Of a DNA stretch of 64,000 bases, positions 10,322-23,004 are shown piece by piece; position 1 is the first letter of the stretch, and each line of letters begins with the position of its first letter. The DNA lies in NCBI GenBank assembly GCA_032622095.1, contig CP136061.1:370001-434000 (forward strand), written 5' to 3'. The position numbers were made by a program, and so were the translations under genes. The notes under the pieces are model-generated. The model ran no database searches, was not told the DNA's origin, and worked only from the letters and a program-made list of their open reading frames with translations. Origin of the DNA: Siphonodentalium dalli (taxonomy: Eukaryota; Mollusca; Scaphopoda; Gadilida; Siphonodentaliidae).

Positions 10322-12888
10322 GCTCAACTTACTTGTAAGTTTGAGCTATTGCCATGGTTTGGCGTCCGTCGTCCGTGTGTCCGTGTGTCCGTGTGTTCGT
10401 GTGTCCGTGTGTCCGTCAACAATTTCCTTTGGCGCGGGCTACAGGTTGTACCTTTGGTCTGATCTTCATGAAATTTGTCATGAATGTTGACATTGACATG
10501 TAGATGGGAACGAGTCATTTTTGGGTCATTCGGCCAAAAAACATGGCCGCTGGCAGCCATCTTGGATTTCAAGATTCAATCCATTGGCGCGGCCTACAGG
10601 TCGTACTGTTCATCTGATCATCATGAAATTTGTCATTGATGTTAATAATGACATGTAGATGGGAACGAGTGATTTTGGGGTCGTTCGGCCAAAAAACATG
10701 GCTGCCAGTAGCCATCTTGGATTTTACTCTTTGCATGACTAAATCCTTTGGCGCGGGCTACAGGTCGTTGTTTTGGTCGGAAGTTTATGAAATTTGTCAT
10801 GGATGTTAATACTGTCATGTAGATGGGAACGAGTGATTTTGGTGTCGTTCGGCCAAAAAACATGGCCGCCAGCAGCCATCTTGGATTTTACTCTTTGCAT
10901 GACTAAATCCTTTGGCGCGGGCTACAGGTTGTACCTTTGGTCTAATCTTTATGAAATTTGTCATGAATGTTGACATTGACATGTAGATGGGAACGAATCA
11001 TTGTGGGGTCATTCGGCCAAAAAACATGGCCGCTGGCGGCCATCTTAGATTTCAAAATTCAATCCATTGGCGCGGGCTACAGGTCGTACTGTTCGTCTGA
11101 TCATCATGAAATTTGTCATGGATGTTAATATTGACATGTAGATGGGAACGAGTCATTTTGGGGTCGTTCGGCCAATAAACATGGCCGCCAGCAGCCATCT
11201 TGGATTTTACTCTTTGCATGACTAAATCCTTTGGCGCGGGCTACAGGTCGTAGCTTTGATCGGAACATCATGAAATTTGTCATGGATGTTAACAATGACA
11301 TGTAGATGGGAACGAGTGATTTTGGAGTTGTTCGGCCGAAAAACATGGCCGCCAGCAGCCATCTTGGATTTTACTCTTTGCATGACTAAATCCTTTGGCC
11401 CGGGCTACAGGTCGTACCTTTGGTCTGATCTTTATGAAATTTGTCATGAATGTTGACATTGACATGTAGATGGGAACGAGTCATTTTGGGGTCATTCGGC
11501 CTAAAAACATTGCCGCTGGCAGCCATCTTGGATTTTAAGATTCAATCCATTGGCGCGGGCTACAGATCGTACTGTTCGCCTGATCATCATGAAATTTGTC
11601 ATTGATGTTAATAATGACATGTAGATGGGAACGAGTGATTTTGGTGTCGCTCGGCCAAAAAACATGGCCGCCAGCAGCCATCTTGTATTTTACTCTTTGC
11701 ATGACTAAATCCTTTGGCGCGGGCTACAGGTCGTACCTTTGGTCTGATCTTTATGAAATTTGTCATGATTGTTGACATTGACATGTAGATGGGAACGAGT
11801 CATTTTGGGGTCATTCGGCCAAAAAACATGGCCGCTGGCAGCCATCTTGGATTTCAAGGTCGTTGTGTTGGTCGGAAGTTTATGAAATTTGTCATGGATG
11901 TTAACACTGACATGTAGATGGGAACGAGTGATTTTGGAGTCGTTCGGCCAAAAAACATGGCCGCCATCTTGGATTTTACTCTTTGCATGACTAAATCCTT
12001 TGGCGCGGGCTATAGGTTGCCTTTGGTCTAATCTTTATAAAATTTGCCATGAACGTTGACATTGACATGTAGATGGGAACGAATCATTGTCGGGTCATTC
12101 GGCCAAAAAACATGGCTGCTGGCGGCCATCTTGGATTTCAAAATTCAATCCATTGGCGCGGGCTACAGGTCGTACTGTTCGTCTGATCATCATGAAATTT
12201 GTCATGAATGATAACAATGACATGTAGATGGGATCGAGTCGTTATGGGGTCATTTGGTCAAAAAACATGGCCGCCAGCAGCCATCTTGGATTTTACTCTT
12301 TGCATGACTAAATCCTTTGGTGCGGGCTACAGGTCGTAGCTTTGGTCAAATGGTCATGAAATTTGTCATTAATTATAACAATGACATGTAGATGGGAACG
12401 AGTCGGTCAAAAAACATTGCCACCAGCATTTTACTTTTTGCATGACTAAATCCTTTGGCGTGGGCTACAGGTCATACCTTTGGTCTGATATTTATTAAAT
12501 TTGTCATGAATGTTGACATTGACATGTAGATGGGAACGAATCATTGTGGGGTCATTCGGCCAAAAAACATGGCTGCCAGCGGCCATCTTGGATTTTAAAA
12601 TTCAATCCATTGGCGCGGTCTACAGGTCGTCTGATCATCATGAAATTTGTATGTCGTAGCTTTGGTCAGATCTTCATAAAATTTGTCATGGATGTTAACA
12701 ATTATACGTAGATGGGAACGAGTTCTTTTGGGGTCAATTGGCCAAAAAAAATGGCCACCAGCAGCCATCTTGTATTTTACTCTTTGCATCACTAAATCCT
12801 TTGGCGCATGTTTGACATTTCAATTAGCACCTTTCCTATTCCTCCATTTACTGTCAACCATTAAATTATTCCCCTACCTAAGTTGAGC
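10322..12888. mobile_element. 2.57-kb TIR element built of ~165-bp repeats (unit 1)
   Basis: The ends are GCTCAACTTA and its inverse, each next to TA. The left end forms a second stem (AACTTACTTGTAAGTTTGAG), followed by GTCCGTCGTCCGTGTGTCCG. The body is about 16 degenerate units containing TTGGCGCGGGCTACAGGTCG, GACATGTAGATGGGAACGAG and AAAACATGGCCGC. It splits a reverse transcriptase relic, which proves insertion. No protein is encoded; frames on the minus strand only follow the repeat. Confidence 0.75.
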
Positions 12889-12890
12889 TA

Positions 12891-13292
12891 CAGTGTCATT
12901 GACACTTTCATTATACAAGCAAGGTTAGACCAATTCTTGAATATTGCAATGCGGCATGGGACTCTCATTTCCAATATAATTGCACACCTTTGGATAAAGT
13001 GAAGCCTCGTGCAACCAGACCTCAGCTCAGACAACTTAACTACAGAGCTCGAATCGGTCGACTGAACTTAATGTATGTAAAGTACAGGTGTCTGCACAGT
13101 GATTTAGTAGAGACATACAAGTACTTACATAATCATTATAACGTTGACACAGATGAACTTTCCAGAAAGCATCATATTCTAATACGAGAGGACATAATCT
13201 CAAGAAAATACTTCTTCACACGCGTTGTAGTTCATTGGAACAAACTTCCCGAACATGTTGTCAATGCCACTTCACTAACAGAGGTTAAATAA
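12891..13292 (+). pseudogene. Non-LTR retrotransposon reverse transcriptase, C-terminal fragment (unit 1)
   Basis: From about 12910 the frame gives VRPILEYCNAAWDSHF, then RATRPQLRQLNYRARIGRLN, and ends with FFTRVVVHWNKLPEHVV and the stop at 13290-13292. This is the standard C-terminus of CR1/Jockey-like ORF2 (VRPxLEYxxxxW, L-Y-R-R, RxxxxWNxLP). It continues the fragment that ends at 10321. The element's 3' tail is short and leads into the palindromic MITE at 13329. It is clearly a dead copy. Confidence 0.8.
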
Positions 13293-13328
13293 CAGCTGGA
13301 CTGCCAGTTATACAGTCTGAAGTACCTA

Positions 13329-13508
13329 CAGTAATGCCCTAAGTAATCGACCTCTTAACCAAAGCAGAATTATGGGTAACTTTTCAGGATTTAGTCGGAA
13401 ATATGGCTTGTTGCCATTCATCGGAAAGCTCTCGGCGAGAGCTTTCCGTTGAATATGGCAACAACAATTCTGCTTTGGTTAAGAGGTCGATTACTTAGGG
13501 CATTACTG
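13329..13508. mobile_element. Palindromic TA MITE (unit 1)
   Basis: It has TA at both sides and termini CAGTAATGCCCTAAGTAATC. The arms match those at 7793-8005, but the right arm has lost about 30 bp near the centre, so the copy is 180 bp. Confidence 0.8.
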
Positions 13509-14074
13509 TATATGGTGACTGATTTATTGTGAAACTATATATAATCAATTTATGTATATCCGTCATACTATATCGGAACCAAAAGTCAAATGACTTGTTC
13601 TGAAACATGATATCTTAGTGTGAAATTTTATCATAAAGTCATCAGATGATTGCATTTTCAATTTTCTTTCTAAAAAATTAAGATATTGTATATTTTTTAA
13701 ATCAGCTGCATCACAGATAGATGCACTTAAACAATCTACAATGATATTTTGATCATATGCCACAAAAAGATACATACTTTTTTGGTAAAGATCTCGCAGA
13801 AAAGCTAACCCTACCCTCACCCTTGCTGATTTCACGACTGGTCAGATTCCTTTGGTCGAAAAACATGGTCGCTAACGGTTTATATATCAATAGCATGTCT
13901 ACTGTCATAGTCTACCTGTTTCGAGTTTAAATTTTAGTGGGAAAAGATTTATTGGATTGTTTTAAGAATTTAGAGAGCGTTTACATATTATAAAATATTA
14001 ATCATCATAGTTAGTCTTCTCGTGGTCTGTATGAGTATAAAAATGTATCTAGTATGGCAGTCTACTTTCAGAGT

Positions 14075-15757
14075 CTACATGTATACTGTGTTCAGTCTGA
14101 CATTTATACTGTGTTCAGTCTGACATTTATACTGTGTTCAGTCTGACATTTATACTGTGTTCAGTCTGACATGTATACTGTGTTCAGTCTGACATGTTTA
14201 CTGTGTTCAGTCTGACATTTATACTGTGTTCAGTCTGACATTTATACTGTGTTCAGTCTGACATGTATACTGTGTTCAGTCTGACATGTATACTGTGTTC
14301 AGTCTGACATTTATACTGTGTTCAGTCTGACATTTATACTGTGTTCAGTCTGACATTTATACTGTGTTCAGTCTGACATTTATACTGTGTTCAGTCTGAC
14401 ATTTATACTGTGTTCAGTCTGACATGTATACTGTGTTCAGTCTGACATTTATACTGTGTTCAGTCTGACATTTATACTGTGTTCAGTCTGACATTTATAC
14501 TGTGTTCAGTCTGACATGTATACTGTGTTCAGTCTGACATTTATACTGTGTTCAGTCTGACATGTATACTGTGTGCAGTCTGACATTTATACTGTGTTCA
14601 GTCTGACATTTATACTGTGTTCAGTCTGACATTTATACTGTGTTTAGTCTGACATGTATACTGTGTTCAGTCTGACATTTATACTGTTCAGTCTGACATT
14701 TATACTGTGTTCAGTCTGACATGTATACTGTGTTCAGTCTGACATTTATACTGTGTTCAGTCTGACATTTATACTGTGGTCAGTCTGACATTTATACTGT
14801 GTTCAGTCTGACATTTATACTGTGTTCAGTCTGACATTTATACTGTGTTCAGTCTGACATGTATACTGTGTTCAGTCTGACATTTATACTGTGTTCAGTC
14901 TGACATATATACTGTGTTCAGTCTGACATTTATACTGTGTTCAGTCTGACATTTATACTGTGTTCAGTCTGACATTTATACTGTGTTCAGTCTGACATGT
15001 ATACTGTGTTCAGTCTGACATTTATACTGTGTTCAGTCTGACATTTATACTGTGTTCAGTCTGACATTTATACTGTGTTCAGTCTGACATTTATACTGTG
15101 TTCAGTCTGACATGTATACTGTGTTCAGTCTGACATTTATACTGTGTTCAGTCTGACATTTATACTGTGTTCAGTCTGACATTTATACTGTGTTCAGTCT
15201 GACATTTATACTGTGTTCAGTCTGACATTTATACTGTGTTCAGTCTGACATTTATACTGTGTTCAGTCTGACATTTATACTGTGTTCAGTCTGACATGTA
15301 TACTGTGTTCAGTCTGACATTTATACTGTGTTCAGTCTGACATGTATACTGTGTTCAGTCTGACATTTATACTGTGTTCAGTCTGACATTTATACTGTGT
15401 TCAGTCTGACATTTATACTGTGTTCAGTCTGACATGTATACTGTGTTCAGTCTGACATTTATACTGTGTTCAGTCTGACATGTATACTGTGTTCAGTCTG
15501 ACATTTATACTGTGTTCAGTCTGACATTTATACTGTGTTCAGTCTGACATGTATACTGTGTTCAGTCTGACATTTATACTGTGTTCAGTCTGACATTTAT
15601 ACTGTGTTCAGTCTGACATGTATACTGTGTTCAGTCTGACATGTATACTGTGTTCAGTCTGACATGTATACTGTGTTCAGTCTGACATTTATACTGTGTT
15701 CAGTCTGACATTTATACTGTGTTCAGTCTGACATTTATACTGTGTTCAGTCTGACAT
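14075..15757 (+). repeat. 23-bp minisatellite, about 73 copies (unit 1)
   Basis: The unit is ACATTTATACTGTGTTCAGTC plus TG. Most units carry either ACATTTA or ACATGTA, giving a two-letter pattern along the array. Rare variants include GTGGTCAG, ACATATA, TGTTTAG, TGTGCAG and one 2-bp deletion. It has no unique spacers. Confidence 0.95.
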
Positions 15758-17354
15758 TTTAGTGGAACAAGTTTTTTGGACGGTTTTAAGCAATTAAAGA
15801 GCGTTTCCTGGTTATAAAAATAGGAATGAACGGGATTAGCCTTATCATGGATTGTGCAAGTTGAAATTTGGTACTCGTATCAAGTATGACTCTGAAATGT
15901 ATTTTTGAGAATATAGGTATCATCAGATAAGTCTCTGGATACAGATGCGATCAAATTTTAACATTGTACCCTATGGAGATTTTTACAATTTACTCATGTT
16001 CACAGTGATACCACTTAATGACTATCATATATGCATGGCTCTTACATGTAATCTACTGTAACTATAAAACATTCTACACAAGAAACGTGCAATATAGTTA
16101 GGCCACCAGGTACAGTAATTGACAAAAATGTGGTTCATATGCATGGCTCAGTGATAATGTTCACTATTCTACAAATGCAATGTTTGTCAAGACTAGTTTC
16201 AGGATGTGGTTTTAAATTGTGATTTTTCATTAATCGATAAAATTAATGTTTACTGTAGTTTGTAGTTTGATGCGGGGACCATCAACTCGGATAATAAGCT
16301 AGACTACAACCTGAAATTATAAAGCTTTCATACATGTAAGAGACAGTTTTATATTTCATTTATATTGTTGCAGAAGTATTTTATATTAACCCTTTCTGAT
16401 TTTAAATTGAGTGAAACTGCAAGGCTTGTGAAATTAATACTATGAAGTCCTTGCATGGCCACTGGTTATTCATGTCATAGTAAAAATGCTTGAGAAACAT
16501 CGGTCAATAGATCGGTTTCACTTAAATGAATGCATTTAATCTCTGATCAAAAAGATATTGAGAAATACAAGTTGTCAAGAAATATACAACAGATTGAGAA
16601 TATTACTTAGCACTTATCCATTACATTATAATTGGAGCTGCAGTTGGCATCTAACAAAAACAAATTTAAACAAAGGATTACTTTTTTATTTTATTTTTAT
16701 TTTTTATTAATATTTTTATTTAGGTCTAAATACATAGTCATGTTTTACATGTCATTTAAGTAATAATCATGTGATTTTGAATGAATATCATTCTTGAATA
16801 AATAATATGTCGCGTTTTAGTAAATCATACTATAATATACATATATCTATCAGCTTATATATATATAAAGGAGGATTATTCATTAGTCTTCTGACAGCTC
16901 ATATGGAAAGCATGGTATTGTAAAGATCCACAAATATCCTGATACCACTTATTCTTAATAATAGGAACAGCGTTTATAGTTGAATAATTGGTTGACTAAA
17001 GTAGAGTGGTTTTCGATTCTCTGTATGTGTCACACCCATAACTTTTACTAATAAATGCATCTTGTGAATGGGATGAAGAAGATTTCTCTGCCATTATCTT
17101 GTCAAAATTAAATTATTTACCACATTGTGTGGTATATTACTTAATGTAAAAACAATCATCAAATGTGGGCCCGAATATGCATTGTGTTATTTTATATTTT
17201 ATGGATTTGCTCCTTGTAATTTTGACATCGATGTTTTTGTGAGGGTTTTATTTGTTTACCCCTCTATTTTTCCCGTACACCTGGTAATAAAAAAACATGC
17301 TATTACACATAGCTAGTTTGGTAAGTTGCTTGCTTTGTTCCTGGAAATTGAACA

Positions 17355-17566
17355 GCGAGAGATGTTGCCACTTATTGCATATCAAACGTGTCAAACAAAC
17401 TACCAATTCTGGAGAGCACGTGTGAAAAGGATCTCGGTGTTAATGTGGATAACAAACTGAAATTCGACATTCACATATACTCGATATGCAATAAAGCACA
17501 TTTGTTCATCAGTGTTCTAAATAGAACGTTCATTGCATTAGATCCGAACATGTTTAGTAGTTTTTA
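17355..17566 (+). pseudogene. Non-LTR reverse transcriptase, upstream fragment (unit 2)
   Basis: Identical copy of 10110-10321, with the same EKDLGV motif and the same interruption point. Confidence 0.75.
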
Positions 17567-20133
17567 GCTCAACTTACTTGTAAGTTTGAGCTATTGCCAT
17601 GGTTTGGCGTCCGTCGTCCGTGTGTCCGTGTGTCCGTGTGTTCGTGTGTCCGTGTGTCCGTCAACAATTTCCTTTGGCGCGGGCTACAGGTTGTACCTTT
17701 GGTCTGATCTTCATGAAATTTGTCATGAATGTTGACATTGACATGTAGATGGGAACGAGTCATTTTTGGGTCATTCGGCCAAAAAACATGGCCGCTGGCA
17801 GCCATCTTGGATTTCAAGATTCAATCCATTGGCGCGGCCTACAGGTCGTACTGTTCATCTGATCATCATGAAATTTGTCATTGATGTTAATAATGACATG
17901 TAGATGGGAACGAGTGATTTTGGGGTCGTTCGGCCAAAAAACATGGCTGCCAGTAGCCATCTTGGATTTTACTCTTTGCATGACTAAATCCTTTGGCGCG
18001 GGCTACAGGTCGTTGTTTTGGTCGGAAGTTTATGAAATTTGTCATGGATGTTAATACTGTCATGTAGATGGGAACGAGTGATTTTGGTGTCGTTCGGCCA
18101 AAAAACATGGCCGCCAGCAGCCATCTTGGATTTTACTCTTTGCATGACTAAATCCTTTGGCGCGGGCTACAGGTTGTACCTTTGGTCTAATCTTTATGAA
18201 ATTTGTCATGAATGTTGACATTGACATGTAGATGGGAACGAATCATTGTGGGGTCATTCGGCCAAAAAACATGGCCGCTGGCGGCCATCTTAGATTTCAA
18301 AATTCAATCCATTGGCGCGGGCTACAGGTCGTACTGTTCGTCTGATCATCATGAAATTTGTCATGGATGTTAATATTGACATGTAGATGGGAACGAGTCA
18401 TTTTGGGGTCGTTCGGCCAATAAACATGGCCGCCAGCAGCCATCTTGGATTTTACTCTTTGCATGACTAAATCCTTTGGCGCGGGCTACAGGTCGTAGCT
18501 TTGATCGGAACATCATGAAATTTGTCATGGATGTTAACAATGACATGTAGATGGGAACGAGTGATTTTGGAGTTGTTCGGCCGAAAAACATGGCCGCCAG
18601 CAGCCATCTTGGATTTTACTCTTTGCATGACTAAATCCTTTGGCCCGGGCTACAGGTCGTACCTTTGGTCTGATCTTTATGAAATTTGTCATGAATGTTG
18701 ACATTGACATGTAGATGGGAACGAGTCATTTTGGGGTCATTCGGCCTAAAAACATTGCCGCTGGCAGCCATCTTGGATTTTAAGATTCAATCCATTGGCG
18801 CGGGCTACAGATCGTACTGTTCGCCTGATCATCATGAAATTTGTCATTGATGTTAATAATGACATGTAGATGGGAACGAGTGATTTTGGTGTCGCTCGGC
18901 CAAAAAACATGGCCGCCAGCAGCCATCTTGTATTTTACTCTTTGCATGACTAAATCCTTTGGCGCGGGCTACAGGTCGTACCTTTGGTCTGATCTTTATG
19001 AAATTTGTCATGATTGTTGACATTGACATGTAGATGGGAACGAGTCATTTTGGGGTCATTCGGCCAAAAAACATGGCCGCTGGCAGCCATCTTGGATTTC
19101 AAGGTCGTTGTGTTGGTCGGAAGTTTATGAAATTTGTCATGGATGTTAACACTGACATGTAGATGGGAACGAGTGATTTTGGAGTCGTTCGGCCAAAAAA
19201 CATGGCCGCCATCTTGGATTTTACTCTTTGCATGACTAAATCCTTTGGCGCGGGCTATAGGTTGCCTTTGGTCTAATCTTTATAAAATTTGCCATGAACG
19301 TTGACATTGACATGTAGATGGGAACGAATCATTGTCGGGTCATTCGGCCAAAAAACATGGCTGCTGGCGGCCATCTTGGATTTCAAAATTCAATCCATTG
19401 GCGCGGGCTACAGGTCGTACTGTTCGTCTGATCATCATGAAATTTGTCATGAATGATAACAATGACATGTAGATGGGATCGAGTCGTTATGGGGTCATTT
19501 GGTCAAAAAACATGGCCGCCAGCAGCCATCTTGGATTTTACTCTTTGCATGACTAAATCCTTTGGTGCGGGCTACAGGTCGTAGCTTTGGTCAAATGGTC
19601 ATGAAATTTGTCATTAATTATAACAATGACATGTAGATGGGAACGAGTCGGTCAAAAAACATTGCCACCAGCATTTTACTTTTTGCATGACTAAATCCTT
19701 TGGCGTGGGCTACAGGTCATACCTTTGGTCTGATATTTATTAAATTTGTCATGAATGTTGACATTGACATGTAGATGGGAACGAATCATTGTGGGGTCAT
19801 TCGGCCAAAAAACATGGCTGCCAGCGGCCATCTTGGATTTTAAAATTCAATCCATTGGCGCGGTCTACAGGTCGTCTGATCATCATGAAATTTGTATGTC
19901 GTAGCTTTGGTCAGATCTTCATAAAATTTATCATGGATGTTAACAATTATACGTAGATGGGAACGAGTTCTTTTGGGGTCAATTGGCCAAAAAAAATGGC
20001 CACCAGCAGCCATCTTGTATTTTACTCTTTGCATCACTAAATCCTTTGGCGCATGTTTGACATTCCAATTAGCACCTTTCCTATTCCTCCATTTACTGTC
20101 AACCATTAAATTATTCCCCTACCTAAGTTGAGC
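17567..20133. mobile_element. 2.57-kb TIR element built of ~165-bp repeats (unit 2)
   Basis: Copy of 10322-12888, with the same TA flanks and ends. It differs at two bases that I noticed, near 19929 and 20066. Confidence 0.75.
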
Positions 20134-20135
20134 TA

Positions 20136-20537
20136 CAGTGTCATTGACACTTTCATTATACAAGCAAGGTTAGACCAATTCTTGAATATTGCAATGCGGC
20201 ATGGGACTCTCATTTCCAATATAATTGCACACCTTTGGATAAAGTGAAGCCTCGTGCAACCAGACCTCAGCTCAGACAACTTAACTACAGAGCTCGAATC
20301 GGTCGACTGAACTTAATGTATGTAAAGTACAGGTGTCTGCACAGTGATTTAGTAGAGACATACAAGTACTTACATAATCATTATAACGTTGACACAGATG
20401 AACTTTCCAGAAAGCATCATATTCTAATACGAGAGGACATAATCTCAAGAAAATACTTCTTCACACGCGTTGTAGTTCATTGGAACAAACTTCCCGAACA
20501 TGTTGTCAATGCCACTTCACTAACAGAGGTTAAATAA
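20136..20537 (+). pseudogene. Non-LTR reverse transcriptase, C-terminal fragment (unit 2)
   Basis: Copy of 12891-13292; the frame from 20235 on is identical at protein level. Confidence 0.8.
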
Positions 20538-20573
20538 CAGCTGGACTGCCAGTTATACAGTCTGAAGTACCTA

Positions 20574-20753
20574 CAGTAATGCCCTAAGTAATCGACCTCT
20601 TAACCAAAGCAGAATTATGGGTAACTTTTCAGGATTTAGTCGGAAATATGGCTTGTTGCCATTCATCGGAAAGCTCTCGGCGAGAGCTTTCCGTTGAATA
20701 TGGCAACAACAATTCTGCTTTGGTTAAGAGGTCGATTACTTAGGGCATTACTG
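20574..20753. mobile_element. Palindromic TA MITE (unit 2)
   Basis: Copy of 13329-13508 with the same internal deletion in the right arm, so it arose by the segmental duplication and not by transposition. Confidence 0.8.
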
Positions 20754-21319
20754 TATATGGTGACTGATTTATTGTGAAACTATATATAATCAATTTATGT
20801 ATATCCGTCATACTATATCGGAACCAAAAGTCAAATGACTTGTTCTGAAACATGATATCTTAGTGTGAAATTTTATCATAAAGTCATCAGATGATTGCAT
20901 TTTCAATTTTCTTTCTAAAAAATTAAGATATTGTATATTTTTTAAATCAGCTGCATCACAGATAGATGCACTTAAACAATCTACAATGATATTTTGATCA
21001 TATGCCACAAAAAGATACATACTTTTTTGGTAAAGATCTCGCAGAAAAGCTAACCCTACCCTCACCCTTGCTGATTTTACGACTGGTCAGATTCCTTTGG
21101 TCGAAAAACATGGTCGCTAACGGTTTATATATCAATAGCATGTCTACTGTCATAGTCTACCTGTTTCGAGTTTAAATTTTAGTGGGAAAAGATTTATTGG
21201 ATTGTTTTAAGAATTTAGAGAGCGTTTACATATTATAAAATATTAATCATCATAGTTAGTCTTCTCGTGGTCTGTATGAGTATAAAAATGTATCTAGTAT
21301 GGCAGTCTACTTTCAGAGT

Positions 21320-23004
21320 CTACATGTATACTGTGTTCAGTCTGACATTTATACTGTGTTCAGTCTGACATTTATACTGTGTTCAGTCTGACATTTATAC
21401 TGTGTTCAGTCTGACATGTATACTGTGTTCAGTCTGACATGTTTACTGTGTTCAGTCTGACATTTATACTGTGTTCAGTCTGACATTTATACTGTGTTCA
21501 GTCTGACATGTATACTGTGTTCAGTCTGACATGTATACTGTGTTCAGTCTGACATTTATACTGTGTTCAGTCTGACATTTATACTGTGTTCAGTCTGACA
21601 TTTATACTGTGTTCAGTCTGACATTTATACTGTGTTCAGTCTGACATTTATACTGTGTTCAGTCTGACATGTATACTGTGTTCAGTCTGACATTTATACT
21701 GTGTTCAGTCTGACATTTATACTGTGTTCAGTCTGACATTTATACTGTGTTCAGTCTGACATGTATACTGTGTTCAGTCTGACATTTATACTGTGTTCAG
21801 TCTGACATGTATACTGTGTTCAGTCTGACATTTATACTGTGTTCAGTCTGACATTTATACTGTGTTCAGTCTGACATTTATAATGTGTTTAGTCTGACAT
21901 GTATACTGTGTTCAGTCTGACATTTATACTGTGTTCAGTCTGACATTTATACTGTGTTCAGTCTGACATGTATACTGTGTTCAGTCTGACATTTATACTG
22001 TGTTCAGTCTGACATTTATACTGTGGTCAGTCTGACATTTATACTGTGTTCAGTCTGACATTTATACTGTGTTCAGTCTGACATTTATACTGTGTTCAGT
22101 CTGACATGTATACTGTGTTCAGTCTGACATTTATACTGTGTTCAGTCTGACATATATACTGTGTTCAGTCTGACATTTATACTGTGTTCAGTCTGACATT
22201 TATACTGTGTTCAGTCTGACATTTATACTGTGTTCAGTCTGACATGTATACTGTGTTCAGTCTGACATTTATACTGTGTTCAGTCTGACATTTATACTGT
22301 GTTCAGTCTGACATTTATACTGTGTTCAGTCTGACATTTATACTGTGTTCAGTCTGACATGTATACTGTGTTCAGTCTGACATTTATACTGTGTTCAGTC
22401 TGACATTTATACTGTGTTCAGTCTGACATTTATACTGTGTTCAGTCTGACATTTATACTGTGTTCAGTCTGACATTTATACTGTGTTCAGTCTGACATTT
22501 ATACTGTGTTCAGTCTGACATTTATACTGTGTTCAGTCTGACATGTATACTGTGTTCAGTCTGACATTTATACTGTGTTCAGTCTGACATGTATACTGTG
22601 TTCAGTCTGACATTTATACTGTGTTCAGTCTGACATTTATACTGTGTTCAGTCTGACATTTATACTGTGTTCAGTCTGACATGTATACTGTGTTCAGTCT
22701 GACATTTATACTGTGTTCAGTCTGACATGTATACTGTGTTCAGTCTGACATTTATACTGTGTTCAGTCTGACATTTATACTGTGTTCAGTCTGACATGTA
22801 TACTGTGTTCAGTCTGACATTTATACTGTGTTCAGTCTGACATTTATACTGTGTTCAGTCTGACATGTATACTGTGTTCAGTCTGACATGTATACTGTGT
22901 TCAGTCTGACATGTATACTGTGTTCAGTCTGACATTTATACTGTGTTCAGTCTGACATTTATACTGTGTTCAGTCTGACATTTATACTGTGTTCAGTCTG
23001 ACAT
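21320..23004 (+). repeat. 23-bp minisatellite, about 73 copies (unit 2)
   Basis: Same array as 14075-15757 with nearly the same order of ACATTTA and ACATGTA units and the same rare variants (GTGGTCAG, ACATATA, TGTTTAG). It lacks the 2-bp deletion of unit 1 and has one private ATAATG unit. Confidence 0.95.

Larger units (their letters stand above)
9149..16395 (+). repeat. 7.25-kb tandem duplication, unit 1
   Basis: Every base from about 9149 to 16395 recurs 7245 bp to the right (7247 bp past the minisatellite). I noticed only about six differences, for example around 12680, 12812, 13829 and within the 23-bp array. The breakpoints share only TTC: left flank CAGATTCTGAT, junction CCCTTTCTGAT, right flank CCCTTTCATGA. 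Sub-features are listed separately. 9160-10110, 13509-14074 and 15758-16395 contain nothing I recognise. Confidence 0.95.

Noticed and set aside
10324-11346. Minus-strand frames with FFGRTTPKSLVPIYM
   Set aside because: Repeat-derived frames in the ~165-bp units; the same peptide recurs with each unit.
14075-15757. CRISPR-like regular repeats (also 21320-23004 and 44612-45335)
   Set aside because: Units are directly adjacent with no unique spacers, and the DNA is clearly eukaryotic. These are minisatellites.
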